From Acididesulfobacillus acetoxydans (GTDB lineage Bacteria; Bacillota; Desulfitobacteriia; Desulfitobacteriales; Desulfitobacteriaceae), in assembly GCF_902729405.1 (NCBI RefSeq), contig NZ_LR746496.1, forward strand, positions 744,001-808,000: a DNA stretch of 64,000 nt, written 5' to 3'. The notes beneath the pieces were generated by a model that had not been told where the DNA came from, made no database searches, and saw only the letters and a list, made by a program, of their open reading frames with translations. A program made the translations under genes and the position numbers. Shown here piece by piece: positions 1 to 7,829 of this stretch (positions are counted from its first letter, which is position 1; each line of letters begins with the position of its first letter).

Positions 1-579
1 AAGATCAAAATCGGCTGCGGCAACCTCTATGTCAGCGTCAATGCGGATGAGAAAGGCATCTGTGAGGTCTTTACCAACACCGGCCGGGCCGGGGGCTGCT
101 CTTCCCAGTCGGAGGCCACTGCCCGTCTGATTTCGATTGCCTTGCGTTCGGGCATTTCGGTTGACGCCATTACTGAGCAGATCCGGGGAATCCGTTGTCC
201 GGCTTGCATCAGGCGGGAAGGAGTGAATGTTACTTCCTGCCCGGATGCCATAGCCCGCGTGATCAAAAAATATATTGACAACGCGAATGGAAACGGTTTG
301 GCGGGAAACGGACTGCATGAAAGTGGATCTAAGGGGCAAGATCCCGCCGGAAACGCTTCCGGTGTCCCGGGGGTCGGCGGAGATGACCTGAACGGCGTTA
401 ACGACCCTTCTCTGAAAATGGTCAACGTCAAAGGCCTAACCAAGGCCGAACGGGCGGTGGTCAAGAAAGCCCGGGCCGGGGTGGCTGTTGACAATGCCTG
501 CCCGGAATGCGGCATGCCGATTAACCACGAAAGCGGCTGTGTGGTCTGTACACACTGCGGTTACAGTAAGTGCGGGTGA
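1..579 (+). CDS. nrdJ: Adenosylcobalamin-dependent ribonucleotide reductase, C-terminal part (partial at left edge)
   Basis: Open from the first base in frame 1, so the N-terminal catalytic barrel lies outside the window. The visible 192 residues hold a TSCPD-type domain (GCGNLYVSVN at the start, then GRAGGCSSQ and the VTSCPDAIARVI signature), a variable charged linker of about 70 residues, and a terminal zinc ribbon with two Cys pairs (CPECG and CTHCG, ending YSKCG). This layout matches the C-terminus of class II (B12-dependent, NrdJ/NrdZ) ribonucleotide reductases, which make deoxyribonucleotides in the cytoplasm with or without oxygen. The C-terminal Cys pairs probably shuttle reducing equivalents to the active site. 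The class assignment rests on the C-terminus only. Confidence 0.85.
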   Translation, partial: KIKIGCGNLYVSVNADEKGICEVFTNTGRAGGCSSQSEATARLISIALRSGISVDAITEQIRGIRCPACIRREGVNVTSCPDAIARVIKKYIDNANGNGLAGNGLHESGSKGQDPAGNASGVPGVGGDDLNGVNDPSLKMVNVKGLTKAERAVVKKARAGVAVDNACPECGMPINHESGCVVCTHCGYSKCG

Positions 580-669
580 GTCTCCCGGGGACGGAGGCAG
601 GATATTAGCGCGCAATACAGAAATACTATAAAAATACCCGGCAGAGGAAAAAAGAAGGGGGTTTTCGAG

Positions 670-1506
670 GTGGCTCTGAAAGTTACGGTTTTGGTGGAGA
701 ATACGGTGGGAGTGCCCTTGGGACTTTTAGGTGAGTGGGGTCTGGCGCTTTTTCTGGACTTTGGGGATGAGCGCGTCCTGCTTGACGTCGGGGAACAGGG
801 GAACTTAATCGGGAATGCCGACACCTTGGGCATTGATCTGAAAAGAATCGACAAGGTCGTGCTCAGTCACGGACATTACGATCACACGGGAGGCTTGCTC
901 AAACTGCTGCAGTACCGGGGCCGCGTACCGGTATACGCCCACCCGGACCTTTTTGCCGGGCATTACGGACGGGGTTTCAACGGTGAGGGGGACAAGTACC
1001 TGGGAGTGCCCTTTCGCCGGGAACAGCTGACGAGCGCCGGGGCCGAATTTCATTTCCACAAGGAGCCGCTTGAGTTGAGACCGGGATTATGGCTCAGCGG
1101 GGAAATCCCGCGCCGGACGGATTATGAACGGGTCGATGAGCGCATGATCCAAATCCGGGACGGACAGACCGTCGCGGACACGCTTCCCGATGATTACAGT
1201 TTGTTTTATACGAGTGAGAGCGGGTTGGTCATCTTCCTTGGCTGTGCTCATGCCGGACTGGTCAACATTGTGGAGTACGCCAAACAACTCACGGGGCAGG
1301 GCAAGGTTAGGGCCATTATCGGCGGCACGCATTTAGGACCGGCCAGCCCCGAGCAGCAACAGAAGACGATGGAATACTTAAGGACCCTCGACCTGGAAGT
1401 GCTCGCCCCTAATCACTGTACAGGTCCGGCCATGCTGGCCAAACTGGCCGGGGAGTTTCCGCGGCAATTTGCCTGGGCCGGAGCGGGCAGCACCCTCGAG
1501 TTTTAG
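670..1506 (+). CDS. Metallo-beta-lactamase-fold hydrolase (dihydropterin phosphate synthase-like family)
   Basis: A 278-residue protein with the metallo-beta-lactamase fold. The first metal-binding motif is SHGHYDHTGG (about residues 66-75). A second metal His is likely in GCAHAGLVNI, and others in GGTHLGPA and APNHCTG. The pattern resembles the archaeal/bacterial group annotated as 7,8-dihydropterin-6-yl-methyl-4-(beta-D-ribofuranosyl)aminobenzene 5-phosphate synthase, whose bacterial members have no settled substrate. The start is GTG at 670, with an AGAAGGGGG ribosome site just upstream. It is probably a stand-alone cytoplasmic gene. The fold is certain from the motifs, the substrate is not. 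Confidence 0.85.
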   Translation: MALKVTVLVENTVGVPLGLLGEWGLALFLDFGDERVLLDVGEQGNLIGNADTLGIDLKRIDKVVLSHGHYDHTGGLLKLLQYRGRVPVYAHPDLFAGHYGRGFNGEGDKYLGVPFRREQLTSAGAEFHFHKEPLELRPGLWLSGEIPRRTDYERVDERMIQIRDGQTVADTLPDDYSLFYTSESGLVIFLGCAHAGLVNIVEYAKQLTGQGKVRAIIGGTHLGPASPEQQQKTMEYLRTLDLEVLAPNHCTGPAMLAKLAGEFPRQFAWAGAGSTLEF

Positions 1507-1546
1507 CAGCGGGGACGTACCGCTGCCGGGTTATCCAACGCGTAAG

Positions 1547-1570
1547 ACTCCCACTTCTACAAGTGGGAGT
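1547..1570. repeat. Small hairpin repeat (10-bp arms), one of two copies in the window
   Basis: Inverted repeat ACTCCCACTT / AAGTGGGAGT with a CTAC loop, followed directly by a second small palindrome, GTGGGTGCCCAC (1569-1580). It lies between the convergent ends of the metallo-hydrolase and NUDIX genes. No T-run follows on either strand, so it is not a classical terminator. A related copy (20 of 24 positions equal) lies inside the hybrid kinase gene at 63329-63352, which suggests a dispersed element, perhaps related to the subterminal hairpins of IS200/IS605 elements. Confidence 0.6.
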
Positions 1571-1584
1571 GGGTGCCCACGAGT

Positions 1585-2181
1585 TCATTCCCGGCGGGGT
1601 GTGGCGGTCCGGAAAAGGAGGGGCCGCTCCCCCAGCATTTTTACCCCTTCAATCCGTTCGAAGCCCGTCAAACCGGGCAGCGTAGCTTCCAGCATATGCA
1701 GGGTGAGGGGGGCGATGGACAGACGGCGGGCTTCTTCAAGGGTGAAGAAACCGAGGGAACGGACCTCATCCTCGTCTCCCCGGGCGCTGCCGCTCAGGTA
1801 GCGGAGCAGAAAGATGAGATAAAGATCATGGGGCTGGGGCGGAGCTTCTTCGCCCGGACGGTCCCGGACGGCGATGAGAGTGGAAGCTTGGGTTTCGATT
1901 CCGGTTTCCTCCCGGACTTCGCGGGCCACGGCGTTCTCGATGTTTTCCTCCGCTTCGACATAACCGCCCGGGAGGGTCCAGATTCCCCGGCCGGGGTTAT
2001 GGGCACGCTGCACGAGTAAGGCTTTGCCCCCGTGCCAAAGGATTCCGCCCACACCGAGCGTGAAATCTCCCCAGTGGACGAAAGAGCAATCAGGGCAGAA
2101 AGAGCGCGTCCGTGCGCCGAATTCCTTGTTGCCGAGGGGTCTGCCGCATTGCGGGCAGAAATGGTATGTCACCGGATGCAT
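1585..2181 (-). CDS. NUDIX hydrolase with N-terminal zinc ribbon
   Basis: 198 residues starting at ATG 2181, chosen over a longer frame because GGGAGG lies 9 nt upstream. The N-terminus carries a four-Cys zinc ribbon (FCPQCGRPLG and SFCPDCSF). The NUDIX box follows: GGYVEAEE, then AREVREETGIE, with all catalytic Glu/Arg positions present. Zinc-ribbon NUDIX enzymes typically hydrolyse ADP-ribose, NADH or related nucleoside diphosphates in the cytoplasm. It follows the MFS gene on the same strand after 109 nt and may be co-transcribed with it. The exact substrate cannot be read from the sequence. Confidence 0.88.
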   Translation of the reverse strand: MHPVTYHFCPQCGRPLGNKEFGARTRSFCPDCSFVHWGDFTLGVGGILWHGGKALLVQRAHNPGRGIWTLPGGYVEAEENIENAVAREVREETGIETQASTLIAVRDRPGEEAPPQPHDLYLIFLLRYLSGSARGDEDEVRSLGFFTLEEARRLSIAPLTLHMLEATLPGLTGFERIEGVKMLGERPLLFRTATPRRE

Positions 2182-2290
2182 AAGTGTTTCCTCCCGTTCG
2201 TTCTTAGGTTGTCTGAGCAAGGGTTCAGGCTTAGGATGTCCCTTCCCACTCCACTTCACAAACCTGAAAGTTTCGTGGGTACTTTTTTGC

Positions 2291-3496
2291 CTAAATGTTT
2301 AGTGAGCTGTCACGCGTTCGCCGAAGGCGATTTTCCGAGAGACCGTAAAAGATGAAGGCCAAGAGGCCGGCGGAGACAAAGACGAGGGCCAAGAGCCAGA
2401 TTTGGGAGCCGTGGCTGCGGTCAAAAACGATGCCTCCCAGAACGGGTCCCAGGATCCGTCCGCCCGAACCCGCTCCGCCGACAATACCCTGATAAGTACC
2501 CGCCCAGCCTTGGGGTGCCAAAAAAGCGGCGGCTGCCGGTACGGCCGGCAGAATCAGCATTTCGCCCAAGGTCAGGCTGAGCATGCCGAGAAGATAAGCC
2601 GCATAGGGCAGGTTGCCCCGGAGGGCCAGGAATGAGCAGGCAATGAGAAGACAGGCCAGGTAAAATTGGCGGCGGAAGCTGCAGGCCCAAACCCGGATGA
2701 TCCAATTGGTCAGGGGCTGAAGAGTCACGATGAAAATCCCGTTCAGGGTCCAGAGAAAACTGTAAAGCGGGAGAGAGAAGCCCTGCCGAGTCATGATTAC
2801 GGGTACGATAGTCGTCCACTGGCTGTAGCCGCCCCAGACAAACAGGATTCCCATGCCTAAAGCCAGGAGGGCGGGAGAGCCGGGAGCGTGGAGGACGGCG
2901 GAGAGATCCTTGTGCTTCTCAGGCATTTTTTGAACCTTGACCGGTGCCCGGATGGCAAAGACTACGACGATAAAGTAGATGATGAAGGAGACGGAGTTGC
3001 CGAGGAAAACCCAACGAAAAGAGATCTGGGCTACCAGTCCGCCCAGGGCGGTACCCACCGCGTTGCCCGCGTTGTTGAAAACGTACAGGTAGTTAAAACC
3101 CCGGCGTCCTCCTTGGGGCCAGATGGTCTGAACGAGGGTGTTCAGAGGGACGAGCACGAAGCCGTTCATTAGCCCGAAAAGAATGATGCCGGGGGCGTAG
3201 ACCGGCCATATGGGGAAAAGACCAATGAGCGTCATAATGAGGGCGGACCCGGTCAAGCCCAGGAGCATCATCTTGCGGGCGCCCAGAAAGTCGGCCAGAA
3301 AGCCGCTGACAAACTGGCCCAGCAAATTCATCCCGGATTGTAAGGCGATGATAATCCCTGCTTCTGTCAGAGTCCGGCCCAGCACATTGTGCATAAACAA
3401 GCTGTTCAAGGGCCACATTAGCGCATTACCCAGAGAATTAATAAAGCCGCCGGCAACCAGAATCTTAATGGTACGCGGAATTTCGGATTTTCGCAA
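2291..3496 (-). CDS. Major facilitator superfamily transporter
   Basis: 401 residues with about twelve hydrophobic segments. The motif between helices 2 and 3 has the MFS form (FLADFLGARKMMLLG), and an MFS-type glycine-rich stretch is seen in helix 4/5 (NAGNAVGTALGG). The start is TTG at 3496, preceded by AGGAGAAGGCAGG. It is probably a proton-coupled exporter of drugs or metabolites in the cytoplasmic membrane. The best comparison is the multidrug-type DHA1 group, but the substrate is unknown. It is divergently arranged with the selenoprotein glutaredoxin gene. Confidence 0.85.
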   Translation of the reverse strand: MRKSEIPRTIKILVAGGFINSLGNALMWPLNSLFMHNVLGRTLTEAGIIIALQSGMNLLGQFVSGFLADFLGARKMMLLGLTGSALIMTLIGLFPIWPVYAPGIILFGLMNGFVLVPLNTLVQTIWPQGGRRGFNYLYVFNNAGNAVGTALGGLVAQISFRWVFLGNSVSFIIYFIVVVFAIRAPVKVQKMPEKHKDLSAVLHAPGSPALLALGMGILFVWGGYSQWTTIVPVIMTRQGFSLPLYSFLWTLNGIFIVTLQPLTNWIIRVWACSFRRQFYLACLLIACSFLALRGNLPYAAYLLGMLSLTLGEMLILPAVPAAAAFLAPQGWAGTYQGIVGGAGSGGRILGPVLGGIVFDRSHGSQIWLLALVFVSAGLLAFIFYGLSENRLRRTRDSSLNI

Positions 3497-3728
3497 AAGG
3501 GTCTACCTGCCTTCTCCTTGATATCCTGTTGTTGCAGCGCCGCTCGACGCCGGGAACCTCCCAGCCGAGGAAGCCTTCGGGTCCTGGGCAGTCTTCCGGA
3601 TGGAGGGAATTCCCGGGACGGAAAGAGTACTTGGGACGAAGGGAACTTCCGGCGGGGGGAATCCCCCGGATTGTTACTTCGACGTCCGGAGAAAGATACC
3701 TGCTGTCCGCTCCAATGATTTCAGCGCC

Positions 3729-3757
3729 TGGCACGGGAAAGGGATTTTGAGTATAAT
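3729..3757 (+). promoter_or_regulatory. Candidate sigma-A promoter upstream of the selenoprotein gene
   Basis: A perfect TATAAT at 3752-3757 lies 17 nt downstream of a weak -35 (TGGCAC). The spacing is right and the next plus-strand gene begins about 65 nt later. The rest of the 326-bp divergent gap (3497-3822) is GC-rich, with short GGGAA/CCGGA repeats and no coding signal I can support. Confidence 0.35.
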
Positions 3758-3822
3758 ACGGAGTATAGATCATCAACTTTGTCAAAGGACTGATGTTTGC
3801 CGGAAAGGTAGGGGATGAGGCT

Positions 3823-4161
3823 TTGAAAGACGTTACGATTTTTACCACCAAGACTTGACCGCACTGCAGAAGCGCGAAAGAGTTTCTTTCGCAGAACAGG
3901 ATTTATTTTGCCGAGAGGGATGTTCAGAAGGATCCGCAAGCGGCTTGGGAACTGCAAAGACGCAATATCAGCGGGGTGCCGACTTTTCTGATCGGCGAGG
4001 ACGTGATTGTGGGTTTCGATCGGCAAAGGATCCTGCAACTGGTCGATCATCGCCTGGCGGACTGTCCCCAGTGCGGACAGAAAATGCGGGTGCCGGTGGG
4101 AAAAGGTGCCCTTCAGGTCAAGTGCCCAAAATGTGCGCACCAATTTGTCATCAATACTTAG
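3823..4161 (+). CDS. Selenocysteine-containing glutaredoxin-like protein with C-terminal zinc ribbon (TGA read as Sec)
   Basis: Frame 1 reads KDVTIFTTKT, then TGA (3856-3858), then PHCRSAKEFL and on to a TAG at 4161. Read as selenocysteine, the TGA gives a U-P-H-C redox motif exactly where glutaredoxins have C-P-x-C. The fold continues with the cis-Pro/binding signature SGVPTFLIGEDVIVGFD, and the protein ends in a zinc ribbon (CPQCG and CPKCA). About 112 residues. The start is put at TTG 3823, with GGTAGGGG 8 nt upstream; ATG 3793 is an in-frame alternative. Sec glutaredoxins are known in some clostridia, but fusion to a zinc ribbon is less familiar to me. Likely role: thiol-disulfide or deglutathionylation chemistry in the cytoplasm. 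A standard gene caller would miss it or start it at 3976. Confidence 0.85.
3856..3892 (+). promoter_or_regulatory. Bacterial SECIS element directing selenocysteine at the TGA
   Basis: Fifteen nucleotides after the TGA there is a perfect 8-bp stem, GCGAAAGA (3874-3881) with TCTTTCGC (3885-3892), closed by the loop GTT. The loop begins with G and lies 24 nt after the TGA. Known bacterial SECIS rules ask for a small apical loop with a G at its start, about 16-37 nt after the codon, so this fits. The element would be bound by SelB. Confidence 0.8.
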
Positions 4162-4323
4162 AAATAGCCAGCGATATTCAGAAAAAAAGAAGCGGATAGG
4201 TAAGAACAACTGATCCCGGCCGAATTGACTTCCGCGGAAGCCTTGCGGCGGCCGGGGCGCTAAAATCGCGCCGGCACGGGCTTGGGGCTGGAGTTTTTGC
4301 CTCTCCTTTGGGGGGAAAAGGTC

Positions 4324-5559
4324 ATGAAAGTGCCGAGCTTTGAGTTACAGGTCAGGGTGGCCCGCTTACAGGACCATCTGCGCGCCCAAGGAATCGACGG
4401 GGCCCTGTTGGTGCAGCGGGCCGATACCCTGTACTACAGTGGGACAGCGCAAAATGTGCATCTCTACATTCCCCGGGCCGGACGCCCGCTCGTGCTGGCC
4501 TATCGGGATTTCGCCCGGGCGCAGTCTGAAAGCTCCTGGGGGGTCGTGCCGCTGACAGGGTTGTCGAAATTACCCGAATTTATTGAAGGGGCGGGAAACC
4601 CTCTGCCCAATGTTTTGGGTCTGGAATTCGATGTTCTTCCCGTGTCACAGTTCGAACGCTATCGCAGGCTTTGGCCGGAGGCTGTTTTCAGGGATATTTC
4701 CGCTGCCATTCGGCATCAAAGGGCGGTGAAATCCGACTGGGAACTGGAACGGCTCAAAGAGGCGGCGGAAATTTACCCTCAGCTCCTCGTCTACGCGCGG
4801 GAGATTTTGCGTCCCGGTATGACGGAACTCGAGTTGGAAGGGTTGCTGGAGGGGAAGGCGCGGGCCCTCGGGCATGGCGGCTTCGTCAGGACCAGGGGGT
4901 TTGGTTCGGAATTTCACTTCGGCGCGGTAACGGCAGGGGCGAGGGCGGCTGTCGCCGGGGCTTTTGACGGCCCGGTCGTGGGGGCGGGGCTTTCGCCCGA
5001 GCATCCGGGCGGCGCGTCGGTGGCGGGGATTGCCGAGGGCGAGCCGATTGTCGTTGACACGGTCAGTGTTGTGCGCGGGTATCAGATCGACCAAACGCGC
5101 ATGTTTGTCCTGGGCCGTCTGAGTCCGGAGTTGACCGAGGCCTACCGGGTTGCCTGTGAGATCGAGGAAAGGCTTCGCCGACTGCTCCTCCCGGGGCGGG
5201 TTGCGGGGCAAGTTTATGAAGAAGTGTTGACTTGGGTAAAGGATAACACACCTTATGCGGAAAATTTCATGGGCTTCGCACACAGCCGTGTGAGTTTTGT
5301 CGGCCACGGGGTCGGCTTGGAGCTGGATGAATTGCCTACCATCAGCCGGGGTGCGAAAGACATCCTGGTGCCGGGGATGGTTATCGCCATCGAGCCGAAA
5401 TTTGTTTTCCCGGGTGTCGGTGTGGTTGGAATAGAGGACACGGTCGTGGTTGAGGGGAGTACTGGGGCATCCTTTCTGTCGAAGGCTCCCCGTGAGTTGC
5501 AAATTGTCCGGGCGGAGGGAGACGCAGGTGGACAAAAGGCTGATGAAACGCTAAGATAG
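4324..5559 (+). CDS. M24 family Xaa-Pro peptidase
   Basis: 411 residues. The start is ATG 4324 rather than the upstream in-frame ATG, because GGGGGGAAAAGG precedes it directly. The N-terminal creatinase-like domain (to about residue 130) is followed by a pita-bread M24 domain. Metal ligands are visible in order: Asp in VVDTVSVV, Asp in QIDQTRMF, His in VGHGVGLELDE, Glu in IAIEPKF and Glu in GIEDTVVV. It should remove N-terminal residues next to proline, or cut Xaa-Pro dipeptides, using two metal ions in the cytoplasm. A 162-nt gap separates it from the selenoglutaredoxin. That gap holds only a GC-rich inverted repeat (CCCGGCCG / CGGCCGGG) without a T-run. Confidence 0.9.
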   Translation: MKVPSFELQVRVARLQDHLRAQGIDGALLVQRADTLYYSGTAQNVHLYIPRAGRPLVLAYRDFARAQSESSWGVVPLTGLSKLPEFIEGAGNPLPNVLGLEFDVLPVSQFERYRRLWPEAVFRDISAAIRHQRAVKSDWELERLKEAAEIYPQLLVYAREILRPGMTELELEGLLEGKARALGHGGFVRTRGFGSEFHFGAVTAGARAAVAGAFDGPVVGAGLSPEHPGGASVAGIAEGEPIVVDTVSVVRGYQIDQTRMFVLGRLSPELTEAYRVACEIEERLRRLLLPGRVAGQVYEEVLTWVKDNTPYAENFMGFAHSRVSFVGHGVGLELDELPTISRGAKDILVPGMVIAIEPKFVFPGVGVVGIEDTVVVEGSTGASFLSKAPRELQIVRAEGDAGGQKADETLR

Positions 5560-5611
5560 GAAACACCGACATAGGCAGAAGTGGGTTGGGAAAGAAGGGA
5601 AGGTGAAGACC

Positions 5612-6040
5612 ATGTTTAAAAAGATTCTGGTGCCGACCGACGCGTCCGAATTTTCGCGCCGGGCACTGATGACGGCGCTCGAAATCGCCCGCAAATACGA
5701 CTCGGAAATCGAGTTGATGCATGTTACTTACACCCCGCAAGCATACTGGGGATACAGTATTGCCTACGGCATATCGGTGAGTGAGGAGGAACTGAAGCGT
5801 AACGGGGAACTGGCACTGGAAGCCACTTTAACCGGAATCGAGACCGCGCCGGTTAAGGTGACGAAGCTATTGCGGTCCGGGCACCCGGTGACGGCTATTC
5901 TGGAGCAGATCGAGAGCGACCCGGTTGACCTGATTGTCATGGGAAGCCATGGGTATGGTCCGATTGCCGGGTCAGTGCTGGGAAGCGTCAGCCAAAGAAT
6001 CCTGCAGCGCGCCAAATGTCCGGTCATGATCGTGAAATAG
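5612..6040 (+). CDS. Universal stress protein, UspA family
   Basis: 142 residues. ATG 5612 fits the ribosome site GGAAGGTGA with 5-nt spacing better than the GTG at 5603. It has the single-domain Usp fold: N-terminal FKKILVPTDASEFS and a C-terminal ATP-binding signature, GSHGYGPIAGSVLGSVS (the GxxG-x9-GS pattern), so it is probably of the ATP-binding type. These proteins help survival under starvation, redox and other stress by mechanisms not fully known. A strong terminator follows, so this is the end of a transcript. Confidence 0.92.
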   Translation: MFKKILVPTDASEFSRRALMTALEIARKYDSEIELMHVTYTPQAYWGYSIAYGISVSEEELKRNGELALEATLTGIETAPVKVTKLLRSGHPVTAILEQIESDPVDLIVMGSHGYGPIAGSVLGSVSQRILQRAKCPVMIVK

Positions 6041-6091
6041 GTTCTCCGGCCTGGCGCACAATCCCTGTTGCGGCCGCGAATATGGTAAAAG

Positions 6092-6122
6092 TCCCTGCCG
6101 TGAAGGCAGGGATTTCCTTTTT
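6092..6122 (+). terminator. Rho-independent terminator after the uspA-like gene
   Basis: Stem TCCCTGCC / GGCAGGGA with the loop GTGAA, followed by TTTCCTTTTT. It is a textbook intrinsic terminator about 50 nt after the stop codon. The remaining sequence to 6327 shows no gene. Confidence 0.88.
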
Positions 6123-6327
6123 GCATCGCGAAATAAACTGATAATCGGCTGGGCGCGGCATCGAGTTTAACTTATCGGCATCGGGTTTGTGAAGGCGAAT
6201 TCCTCACTGCTGCTGATTCTGATTCTCACTATACCGTGAACCCGAGAGTAAAACGAGGATTGGCGGCGGTCCCCGGAATCTTGAGGATCTGGCGCATAAA
6301 GAAGAACCGATTCGCGGAGGTGGCGGC

Positions 6328-6681
6328 ATGGGCGGAGAGAAGGAAGTCTGGTTGGGGGAAGAGGAGATTGACAGCCTGCTGCGGGGAAAACTGTTGTGGT
6401 CAGATGTGGTTTCCCGTACGGAAGGAGCGAAGGATGCTCAAAGAATCCGCCGGCTGGGGGAGCCGCTCCGCAGGTTGCGCTCCGGAAGTGGTGCGGACGC
6501 GCAGGTACCGGTTTACGAACAGCAGGTACCGGTCCACGAACATGTTACCTGTTCGGCGGAGCGTTTTACGGAGGCCGGGTTCCGGGCGGGGGAACCTGCC
6601 GCCCGGAACGTGACCGTCATGCTGGCGGTGGTTGCGGTCTTGACCGTGGGATCCTGGTTGTATTTCGCCTTGCTAATCTGA
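6328..6681 (+). CDS. Small tail-anchored membrane protein, function unknown
   Basis: 117 residues starting at ATG 6328, which has the strong ribosome site GGAGGTGG 4 nt upstream. The first 90 residues are hydrophilic and charged. The last 20 form one hydrophobic helix (VMLAVVAVLTVGSWLYFALL) that reaches the C-terminus, so the protein is probably anchored in the membrane with its body in the cytoplasm. The middle contains a short repeated VPVYEQ/VPVHEH segment. I do not recognise a family. It sits alone just before the ctsR operon promoter. Confidence 0.55.
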   Translation: MGGEKEVWLGEEEIDSLLRGKLLWSDVVSRTEGAKDAQRIRRLGEPLRRLRSGSGADAQVPVYEQQVPVHEHVTCSAERFTEAGFRAGEPAARNVTVMLAVVAVLTVGSWLYFALLI

Positions 6682-6723
6682 ATTGCCTTTTTTCCGTCGG
6701 AGGGATATTCTTTTTGAAAAAGG

Positions 6724-6752
6724 TTGGCAAAATACGAGAAGTTGGGTATGAT
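6724..6752 (+). promoter_or_regulatory. Sigma-A promoter of the ctsR operon
   Basis: TTGGCA (6724-6729), a 17-nt spacer and TATGAT (6747-6752). Transcription would start about 6759, just at the CtsR box, which fits repression by blocking initiation. Confidence 0.75.
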
Positions 6753-6759
6753 ATACGTA

Positions 6760-6793
6760 AGGTCAGAGAAGGTCATAAGGTCAAAGAAGGTCA
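6760..6793 (+). promoter_or_regulatory. CtsR operator (two tandem heptad pairs)
   Basis: Two direct-repeat pairs, AGGTCAGAGAAGGTCA (6760-6775) and AGGTCAAAGAAGGTCA (6778-6793), match the CtsR box (repeated GGTCAAA separated by 3 nt). They lie between the -10 and the ctsR start codon, and the second pair also supplies the AAGAAGG ribosome site. The operon should therefore be repressed by its own first product and released on heat or protein stress. Confidence 0.88.
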
Positions 6794-6800
6794 TTAACTT

Positions 6801-7271
6801 ATGGGGAATTTGGCAGATAGGATTGAACAGTATATCAAAGAAGCCATGGCCCGGGCGGAAGAGGGATATGTCGTCCTGCAGCGCGGCATCCTGGCAGAGG
6901 CTTTCTCTTGTGCCCCCTCCCAAATTAACTATGTTTTGGATACACGCTTCACAGTCGAACGGGGTTATTTGGTTGAGAGCCGCCGCGGTGGGGGAGGGTA
7001 CCTGCGGATTGTTCGGTTGGAAGTCGCGGCGGACGGGCTTCTCCACGAAGTGATGGGCCAGCTGATAGGGGACTCTGTATCTCTGGAGCGAGCGAACGGT
7101 TTACTGGCACGCCTTTATGATGAGGAGATCCTCACAGCCCGGGAAGCGGCCATTATCAAGAGCATTTTGTCCCGGGAGGCTTTGGGGGGCCGGGGCCCTG
7201 AAGAAAACGCTCTGCGGGCCCGACTGATGAAAAGGATCATTACGACCCTCTGCCGTGAAGATCTTCAGTGA
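6801..7271 (+). CDS. ctsR: CtsR, repressor of class III heat-shock genes
   Basis: 156 residues, usual family length. The N-terminal winged helix is recognisable (LADRIEQYIKEAM, then SQINYVLDTRFTVERGY), as is the glycine-rich wing, ESRRGGGGYLRIVR, which CtsR uses both to read DNA and to sense heat. The C-terminal half forms the dimer and McsB-contact domain. It is the first gene of the ctsR-mcsA-mcsB-clpC operon and is preceded by two CtsR boxes, so it is autoregulated. Confidence 0.96.
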   Translation: MGNLADRIEQYIKEAMARAEEGYVVLQRGILAEAFSCAPSQINYVLDTRFTVERGYLVESRRGGGGYLRIVRLEVAADGLLHEVMGQLIGDSVSLERANGLLARLYDEEILTAREAAIIKSILSREALGGRGPEENALRARLMKRIITTLCREDLQ

Positions 7272-7324
7272 GGGCTGCGAGGGATGAAGAGATGAAGAAG
7301 AAAGGAAGAAAAGGGGGGACAGCC

Positions 7325-7825
7325 ATGCTTTGCCAAAACTGCCATGAGCGTGAAGCGAACGTGCATATTGCCAAAACCGTTAACGGGCAAACTCAGAACC
7401 TTTACCTTTGTGAACAGTGCGCAAAAAAAGTGCAGGGAGCGAATTTTATGTTTCAGCCGGGGCTCATCGTGCCGGATTTCCTCCAGGCCCTTTTTGGCTT
7501 CAGTCCGGAGTCGGCGCCCCAGCAGGAACAAGCTTGTCCGCGCTGCGGAATGACGTTTTCCCAAATAACGCGAGCGGGAAAGTTGGGCTGCAGTGTCTGT
7601 TATGAAGCTTTCGGACCGCAGATCGAGTCCCTTGTCCGGCGTATTCACGGCGGGGGACAACATGTGGGTAAGATTCCGGGGCGGAAAGGAGCGGCCCTCA
7701 AAGGCAAAGTCGAGCTGAAACGGTTAAAGGATGAGTTGCAAGCCTTGGTCAGGCAGGAAAAGTTTGAGGAAGCCGCCATTACACGCGATCGGATCCGTCA
7801 GTTGGAACAAGGTGCGGGGGGGTGA
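7325..7825 (+). CDS. mcsA: McsA, activator of the McsB arginine kinase
   Basis: 166 residues from ATG 7325 (GGGGGG ribosome site; upstream in-frame codons lack one). Zinc-binding Cys pairs are visible at the N-terminus (CQNCHE, CEQCA) and again as CPRCG and CSVC, followed by a C-terminal UVR-type coiled segment (LKDELQALVRQEKFEEAA). McsA binds McsB and adjusts CtsR release and ClpC delivery. Only 4 nt separate it from mcsB, and it starts 53 nt after ctsR. Confidence 0.94.
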   Translation: MLCQNCHEREANVHIAKTVNGQTQNLYLCEQCAKKVQGANFMFQPGLIVPDFLQALFGFSPESAPQQEQACPRCGMTFSQITRAGKLGCSVCYEAFGPQIESLVRRIHGGGQHVGKIPGRKGAALKGKVELKRLKDELQALVRQEKFEEAAITRDRIRQLEQGAGG

Positions 7826-7829
7826 GAAG

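Noticed and set aside
3976-4161. Independent 61-residue protein starting at ATG 3976
   Set aside because: It begins in the middle of the glutaredoxin fold, just before the cis-Pro loop. The frame continues upstream through the Sec codon.
4645-5535. 296-codon minus-strand frame in the M24 peptidase gene
   Set aside because: It lies opposite a gene with all metal ligands in place and has the composition of an antisense shadow.
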